This document shows, in pieces, positions 58,086 to 64,000 of a stretch of DNA of 64,000 bases. The notes under the pieces were generated by a model, which was given only the letters and a program-made list of their open reading frames with translations, had not been told where the DNA came from and searched no databases. The DNA comes from Phytoseiulus persimilis (lineage: Eukaryota; Arthropoda; Arachnida; Mesostigmata; Phytoseiidae): assembly GCA_037576195.1 (NCBI GenBank), contig CM075104.1, forward strand, positions 27,048,211 through 27,112,210, in the 5' to 3' direction. Numbering within the stretch: the stretch's first letter is position 1; the number at the start of each line of letters is the position of its first letter. The translations under genes and the position numbers were made by a program.

Positions 58086-59581
58086 ATGAGAATAGCACTC
58101 TGCCTCATCTTCGTGCTCAGCGCGAACCCTGCCAGGGGCTGTACCGGTACACCAGGTGAGTGCCGGCCGTTGGTCCAGCTACTTACGAAGAAATTCGTAA
58201 CTCTCGGGACTCGTCTTCCAACGAGTCCAGTATGAGCATGATCTCCGGTGTTCGAGGTATCACCCAAGACCTTAGTTTCGGATCATCCACAGAATGGCTC
58301 CTAGAGGAGGAAGACAAACAACAAAAACAAAAGAGCCCTCAGGATCAAGATTCAGGGCAGCAAAGTTGGATCAAGCCTCAACTATATCAAAGTATGGAAC
58401 GACCCATGAGCCCGCAAAACACGAATCCAGAACCGCAGAATCGAATGAGCTCGCAACAATCGAATCAAGCTAAGCAACCACAATGGAACCCACAACAACC
58501 TATGCAAGGAAACGATTTCGGCATGATGTACCTGGGTTTAAATGATCCTGGCATGACGGATGCGGACCTGTTGGGTTTGTGGCCTTACAGCGCGAGCGGT
58601 GCCAGCCCTCGGCTGAAGTCCAATGCCCCCATCCCACCGAACTCACAGGGCTCAAGGAAATCAGGCTCGTTGGCGCGCCGTGGGCCCATGAAGAGGATTT
58701 TCAACCTTCCGTTGAGAGGCAATCCAATGAACTCCGAATCACTCGGAGCACGCTCTGGGCCCGCCGGACTGAGCCCAGGCATGGGAAATAGCGTCGATCT
58801 CTCTGGAGCCCAGAACAGGCCCGCCGTCTGCGAGGAGAATGCCCGATCTGGACCCGCTCGAAGCGATGATGTCACCAAGCAGAATCCTTCCCAAGATGGA
58901 AAACGAGGAGGTGACTCGGATCTGGACTTCCGAGATGGAGTTCCTGGAAGGATTGATCTCTCTGATGGACAGAACCCCGCTTTCAGCTTGGACGATCTCC
59001 CACCTTGGATTGAGAAACACGCACCCTCAGGACCTAAATCTCGAAGCGGCCGCTCGGGTCCCAAATCCCAAGAAAGGTTCACTGATCCAAGCTCGCAAGT
59101 GACAGGGCATCGGGCCTCGAGTCAGCAGGGTGGCAATTCTTCGAACGATGGGTCCGCTTCAAAACCCAGGAGCTTCGGTCTTGCTTCTAGCAATTATAAC
59201 GGGATAGGAGAGTACGCCGACTCATGGTCCGATGCCGATGCTTGGGTCAATGCCAACGCTTGGGGTGAGGCCGGCGCTGCCAACAATGGCAAAGATGAGA
59301 GGATCAAAGTGTACGATAACTCGAACTCATGGTCCAACGCCGATGCTTGGGCCAATGCCAACGCCTGGGGTAAGGCTGACGCTGCTGACCATGGCAAGAA
59401 TGACGGAGTCGGAGAGTACGACAACTCATGGTCGAATGCCGATGCGTGGGCCAATGCCGACATTTGGGGGAGAGCTGGCTTTGCTGGCAACGACAACGGA
59501 ATCGGAGAGAACGACAACTCCAACTCATGGTCCAAAGCCGACGCTTGGGCTAAAGCCGATGCTTGGGCAAGAGACAAGTGA
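58086..59581 (+). CDS. Secreted low-complexity protein with Trp/Ala/Asn repeats
   Basis: A short first exon (58086-58155) encodes a signal peptide, MRIALCLIFVLSANPARGCT, and ends at a strong donor (CCAG|GTGAGT). The second exon continues to the stop at 59581. Two acceptors keep frame: 58257 (101-bp intron) or 58191 (35-bp intron); I favour the former. The middle is Gln-, Pro-, Ser- and Gly-rich and hydrophilic. The last 120 residues are four units of about 34 residues with the core SWSNADAWANANAWGKAD, where Trp recurs every seven or so residues between Ala/Asn/Asp. This pattern of a signal peptide plus short biased repeats suggests an extracellular structural or silk/glue-like protein. I do not recognise a family; the role is inference. 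Confidence 0.68.
59222..59578 (+). repeat. In-frame ~102-bp coding repeat
   Basis: Four copies begin TCATGGTC at about 59222, 59326, 59428 and 59525, each followed by codons for Ala-Asp-Ala-Trp. Spacings of 104, 102 and 97 bp show small in-frame length changes in the linkers. Synonymous differences between copies (GATGCTTGG, GATGCGTGG, GACGCTTGG) suggest selection on protein sequence. Confidence 0.82.
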
Positions 59582-61121
59582 GTCGAAATCCGGGAGCTTT
59601 TAGGTTAGGTCACGCCTCGCAACGTGACGAGCTCAGCCAAGATGATCTTCATGCTTGAATATGGCTGTTTCCTGCCTAGTGAGCTACAGAACGAAGGGTG
59701 GACCTCTAGTGAGGCTTGTAATCGGAGCCGGAAATCGCTGATATCGACGTTGAATGACTCAAACACGTTTGTGATCACGAAATCACGAACGATGCCATCG
59801 TAAACCTCATATTGAATCAGAAGAGAAGGTCGAACATCTGCCCGAGGGCGGGCGGTTTGGTCCGGATAATCAACTCCTGAATTGGAAATAAATTCCCCCC
59901 TGATCCACGAATAGTCGGAATCATCGTTTTCTCGATGTAGCGGCAGGCTCACTCAGCACTGAGAAGGCTCCAGAAATCTCATTGTTCGCCATGGCATGGA
60001 TTTCACAGGATCCAGTTCGTCGGAGCACGATTCGACGGTTTGAACGCTTGTATCAACTCAATGCAAACGGAGCTCTCAATGGCCATGCCCAGGATGTATC
60101 TGAGTCCCTCGAAAGATCCAAAACTGGCTAATGTCACGAGAAAATGCGCATCACCCGCCGCGGTGTTCTGGTGAGCTGAGTTTTCCAAATTTCGAGGATC
60201 GGGAAGGCAATCCATCAATGATTGCTTTCCATTGCGGCGCCTGATGCCGACGTTGTGCAGGATGGCGTTGGCGCTACCATCTGATGATGGGCTTCGTGGA
60301 ATGTGCCCCGGGCGCGAAACTCATGCGTCGCGCACTGAGAGAGCGTGTAGCTCCGATGGCAACGTGGAAACGGAGGGTAATGGACGCTAGACCGAGAAGC
60401 ATATCCGAGAACTTGGAATCATTCTCCGAAAGTCTTCGAGAAGCGCCGACCGAAGCACGTCTTGATCTAATCGGGAGGCGCGCGGTTAGCGGGCGCAGAG
60501 CTGAGGCGCGTGAGACCGTAGCTGATTTTTGTTCCACATGGGTAGCCGCAAACGAACTCAGCTCCCGAACTAGTCGATGCCCCACAGATCTGAGGGGTAC
60601 AAAGTCGGAGTTCAAGCTCTGCCGTTCGCCGTGTCTGGACACCGACATTGGACTTTCAGTTCGTCTCGGCAAGGTAATCTCGCCCAGACAAGTTGGAGGC
60701 GCGGAGGAAATAACTTTCGTGGATCTGTTTGACCGCAATGAAAAATCGCTCCACCTCAGGCACAGGTACGTGCCCCAGAGGGCTGAGGGGGTAAGTATTC
60801 GGACTTGCCATCTCCGTATCTCGAGGGGTCTCGAAGCTGAGGACAGAATGGTTCAAAGTTGTGGTCATCTTCCCCGCATCCCGCGGGCGTAGAATCGGAG
60901 TTCCGGATCGATCCAGCCAAGAGGCTTTCTGATGATATGATTAACTGTGAAATCTTGGTCAGCTCATGGAGCATGTGCGAATGGTGGTTTGGGTGGGACT
61001 CCTCAGCTTCAGCATCCAACATGGTGATGAGCGTGTTTTCGGATCTGCGCGTTGCCGAACAAATTCTTCTCGCCATCACAAGAACCAGCTGTGAGAGGTT
61101 TTCAGCGAGTCAAGGTGGATT
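59582..61121. other. 1.5-kb region, candidate exons on both strands
   Basis: The minus frames at 59605-59952 (YDGIVRDFVITNVFESFNVD, PYSSMKIILAELVTL) and 60003-60218 (HFLVTLASFGSFEGLRYILG) look protein-like. The plus frame 60284-60765 ends at a canonical donor (GCACAG|GTACGT). The two readings conflict in strand and I could not settle which, if either, is a gene. Confidence 0.3.
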
Positions 61122-61644
61122 ATGAGCCGTGATCGACATGGGTCAAGAAGGGCTGAGCGCATAAAGCTTTTGAGCCTTGGGAGAGAGAAACTGTGGCAAA
61201 GTGAACAGAATTCGAAGCTGTTATGTAATGGAAAGTTTCGCCGCAGCCAGGGCCCATCGTGCGCAACTTGGATCGTCACAGTGTCTCGATCGAATCGAGA
61301 GTTTGTTCTCAACCCGGGACGCGAGGGCACTAGAGGGAAGAATCTCTTCCCATGGCCCACCTTCCCGTGCGGTTCGATTTCCATTGTCGTGAGTAGGGAA
61401 TATTGGTTGGATGGAACGCATGAGAGAAAGGGCGCAGAACCACGAGCGCATGATCAAGAGCTTTGAAGGGGATCAAGATTTTCGACAGCTCAATGATGCG
61501 ATTTTCGGAGCGGCTGGAGTGGATATCCTCGCTGATTGTCCAGGTGTAGCTTTTGTTAAAGTCGAGCGAGCAATGTCCGGAACTTCGCGGATCGAAGAAA
61601 ATCGCAAGCGGATAGACGCCCACATTCGCCGGGAAATCACCTAA
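61122..61644 (+). CDS. Possible two-exon gene end, function unknown
   Basis: The frame from 61122 reaches a canonical donor at 61390 (ATTGTC|GTGAGT). An acceptor at 61438 (GGGCGCAG) restores frame to a second exon that ends with TAA at 61642-61644. The junction reads CGSISIV then NHERMIKSFEGDQDFRQLND, followed by DILADCPGVAFVKVERAM. The intron would be 49 bp with a weak pyrimidine tract. No family is recognised, and the true start is unknown. It lies about 440 bp upstream of the Dicer start on the same strand. Confidence 0.32.
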
Positions 61645-62079
61645 TATGGAAAACGGATATCCATTCAAGTTTCAGATCCAACGGAATATATTGGGTTCAA
61701 AATATCGCGCCAGCTCCTCTCACTGACATGACAGCTGACGAACTTGCCCTGTTAGAATGGTTGCAGTGGAGGCCACAAGGAGTACACTGAGTTTACTTCG
61801 ACTTCGGAGATTTTGCTTTCTTCGGTTGCCTCAAGGTCGGTTACGAGATGTTCGCTGTGCACCTTAACACTTCATCGGATGTTGACAATGACAAAGAAGT
61901 TCAAGAAGGTGCATAGCTCTCTGCGTAACTGCGAATCGCTTCCTCTGCGGATGGAAATTCAGCTTCACGCGAGATAAACTGTCAACAGTATACGTTCTGC
62001 GGAAGTCATTATTTCTGCGCATCCTACACTCGATTTCGGGAATATCAAAGCCGCTACGTGGTGGACGAACTGATTCGAC

Positions 62080-64000
62080 ATGGGCTCTTTGATTCCTCCG
62101 AAAGATGGGTGAGAAGTTCGCTTGCGTTTGTTATGTGAGAGGATTCGCGCACTTGTTAGCCAGGACTCCCTTTGGGTTCGGTGTACGAGCCCGATTGAGT
62201 TTGTTTATCGTTGCAGGATCACAGCTACGGAAATCGCCGATCGTGGAATTTGCGAGCTGGCCGCCAGACATTTTCAGTTGGAGTTATTCGAACTTGCTGT
62301 GAAACAGAACGTTATCATCTGCCTGGGAACTGGTGAGCCGATTCGCAACAACATTCGGAATGTTTGTTTCACATTAACGGAAATTTGGAGTCACGGAGGC
62401 CGTCGCCCACTCCCCTCAGTCCCGAACGAGCTCGAATAGTCATTCTTCGTATCCCCGAATCAGGTACCGGGAAAACCCTCATTTCGGCTCTATTGATCAA
62501 GGAGCTCCTTCACCAAACCGAAAGCACTCTCGAGAAAGGAGGTCGGAGGACCGTTTTCCTCGCGCCCACAGTTCCGCTCGTTCAGCAACAAACTAATTAC
62601 TTGCGACGACATCTCAACGCTCGAGTCGCCAGCTTCGTAGGGGCCATGAGAGTTGACGACTGGTCGGGCAATCAATGGTGGAAGGAATTCTGTCAACATA
62701 ATGTGCTCGTCATGACCCCGACGATCCTCAACAATATCCTCAACGCAAACTTCATCTGTATGGCCAACATCAATCTGTTGGTTTTCGATGAATGCCACTG
62801 TGCTACTGGGAAAGATCCGTACGTTCAGATCATGCAAAACCACTATTTATCAACCCATCCAACGATACGTCCGAAAATACTTGGTCTCACCGCATCTGTA
62901 CTCAATAAGAAAGTGAAGTCGTTCGAAATGATAAGCAGAATTGAAGAACTCGAGAGTAGATTAGGAGCGAAAATTGTCACCGCATTCAGTGCTGTCGATT
63001 ACGCCACTCGCCCTCGCGAAATCATCGTAAAATATCCTCACGGTAACGAGCGATCGCTGACCACACCCCACCCTAAAGCCACGGCATACGTTAACGATAT
63101 ACTGGCCTCGGTGGGACCTTTCGGCTGCTTGCAAGTCATACGGAGGAAAATTCGTCAACTAAACAACATGATCCTCAGTGGAGTGGCTGCGGAGCATAGA
63201 CTTAGGGATGCCAAGCAACTCCAGAAGGCTTACGAAGCCGCGGAAAAAACAATTTGTTCGTGGGAGGCACCGCTGGAAGATGCCAGTCCGAAAGCTTGGA
63301 AACTCATGAATGTGCTCGAAGCATTCAAAAACGTCGAACAACAGCTCTGTGGCATTGTGTTCACTGTGGAAAGATCTACAGTTTTCGCTCTGTGCAGCTG
63401 GGTCAATGAAATGATCAAGAAGTATCCGGAAAGGTGGGGATTCCTCCGTTGCGATTTCGTCATCGGTCAGCACGGAATGACGTTGTACGGTCCGGAGTAT
63501 GCCGACAGCCTTCAAATACCGGAGGTTGACTCCATTCGACACCAAGAGAGAGTTCTCCGGGATTTCAGAACGAAGCACCTGAATCTATTGATTTCAACAT
63601 CCGTCATCGAAGAAGGCGTTGACATCCCTGCCTGTAATCTCGTCTTGCGCTATGACCCCCCCAAAAATATGCGCTCCTATGTACAGTCAAGGGGAAGAGC
63701 CAGGGGTCATCCATCAGTTTATGTTCTTTTCGCTGATGTCAAAGCAGCTCCAGTCATCTGTCAAGATATTTCCCAGTTCAAGAATATCGAGTTCCAGCTG
63801 TTACGATATTGCAATGCTATGAACCGGATACCGATCGAATCGTCCCAGATGTTTATGCATTTGTACAATAGATCTCACCTTTCCAATATTCATTCCAAAG
63901 TTCACCCGAACAACTGCCGTGCAGTGATAACCCCTTTTGCGGCTCGTCAGATACTTCAGTGGTATTGCGACTCGTTAGGATCGGATCGATATACTCTACA
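62080..64000 (+). CDS. Dcr: Dicer, N-terminal helicase half (runs off the window)
   Basis: Exons 62080-62108, 62217-62332 and 62464 to beyond 64000; introns of 108 and 131 bp keep frame with GT-AG ends. The start MGSLIPPKDG is followed by RHFQLELFELAVKQNVIICL, then the Walker A motif GTGTGKT (split by intron 2), the Walker B box DECH at 62787-62798, LGLTASVLNK (motif III), ISTSVIEEGVDIP (motif V) and SYVQSRGRAR (motif VI). All helicase motifs look intact. A Dicer-dimerisation (DUF283) domain begins near 63900 (ILQWYCDSLGSDRYT). PAZ and RNase III domains should follow outside the window. Dicer cuts double-stranded RNA into small RNAs for RNA interference. Whether this is a Dicer-1 or Dicer-2 type cannot be decided from this half. 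The third exon is unusually long (over 1.5 kb). Confidence 0.92.

Noticed and set aside
60274-60892. Overlapping long frames on both strands
   Set aside because: The plus frame ends at a good donor site but no partner exon or domain was found. Not called as a gene.

Overview
The window is eukaryotic nuclear DNA. Its protein-coding genes are split by short GT-AG introns (42 to 318 bp), it is crowded with arthropod-type transposons, and two long satellite arrays fill more than 11 kb of the first 14.4 kb. The mix of mariner, Tc3-like, hAT, MULE, copia and R1-like elements, FMRFamide-receptor-like GPCR debris, a Dicer and very short introns fits an arthropod; a mite is my guess, and nothing here proves it. 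No bacterial operons, CRISPR arrays or rRNA genes were seen.

Left part (1-21.3 kb) is repeat territory. Positions 1-6245 are a 45-bp satellite (A). Positions 9384-14405 are an unrelated 71-bp satellite (B) with a head-to-head inversion at its left edge and a 142-bp higher-order block near its right end. A SWIM-domain transposase remnant follows. Then comes a decayed R1-like non-LTR retrotransposon inserted with an exact 12-bp target duplication into an older, diverged version of satellite A. A third, still older patch of the same 45-bp family lies at 35.4-35.8 kb.

Middle part (21.3-38.9 kb) is a transposon graveyard with one host gene. A Tc3-like transposase is split by a 1.9-kb MULE with a perfect 8-bp target duplication. 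There are a TA-flanked MITE, several hAT-type MITEs, a copia 5' end with a half-tRNA primer site, a fold-back element, a broken GPCR and a hAT transposase pseudogene. The host gene, rebuilt from three exons at 28.1-29.4 kb, is an FDXACB1-like protein.

Right part (40.8-64 kb) is more genic. It holds a five-exon gene with a tentative cold-shock-like module (40.8-42.6 kb, 5' end unresolved), a complete seven-exon BTB-BACK-PHR gene (45.1-47.4 kb, minus), a 1.54-kb transposon of unidentified family with a perfect 8-bp duplication (50.35-51.89 kb), a secreted Trp/Ala/Asn-repeat protein (58.1-59.6 kb), and the 5' half of a Dicer (62.1 kb to the window end). Long stretches (35.8-38.1, 38.9-40.8, 42.6-45.1, 48.1-50.3, 51.9-58.1 and 59.6-61.1 kb) hold nothing I can name.

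Exon structures were worked out by hand. For FDXACB1, BTB-BACK-PHR, the cold-shock-like gene and Dicer, every junction used keeps frame and has GT/AG ends, so these models are firmer than the individual open frames would suggest.
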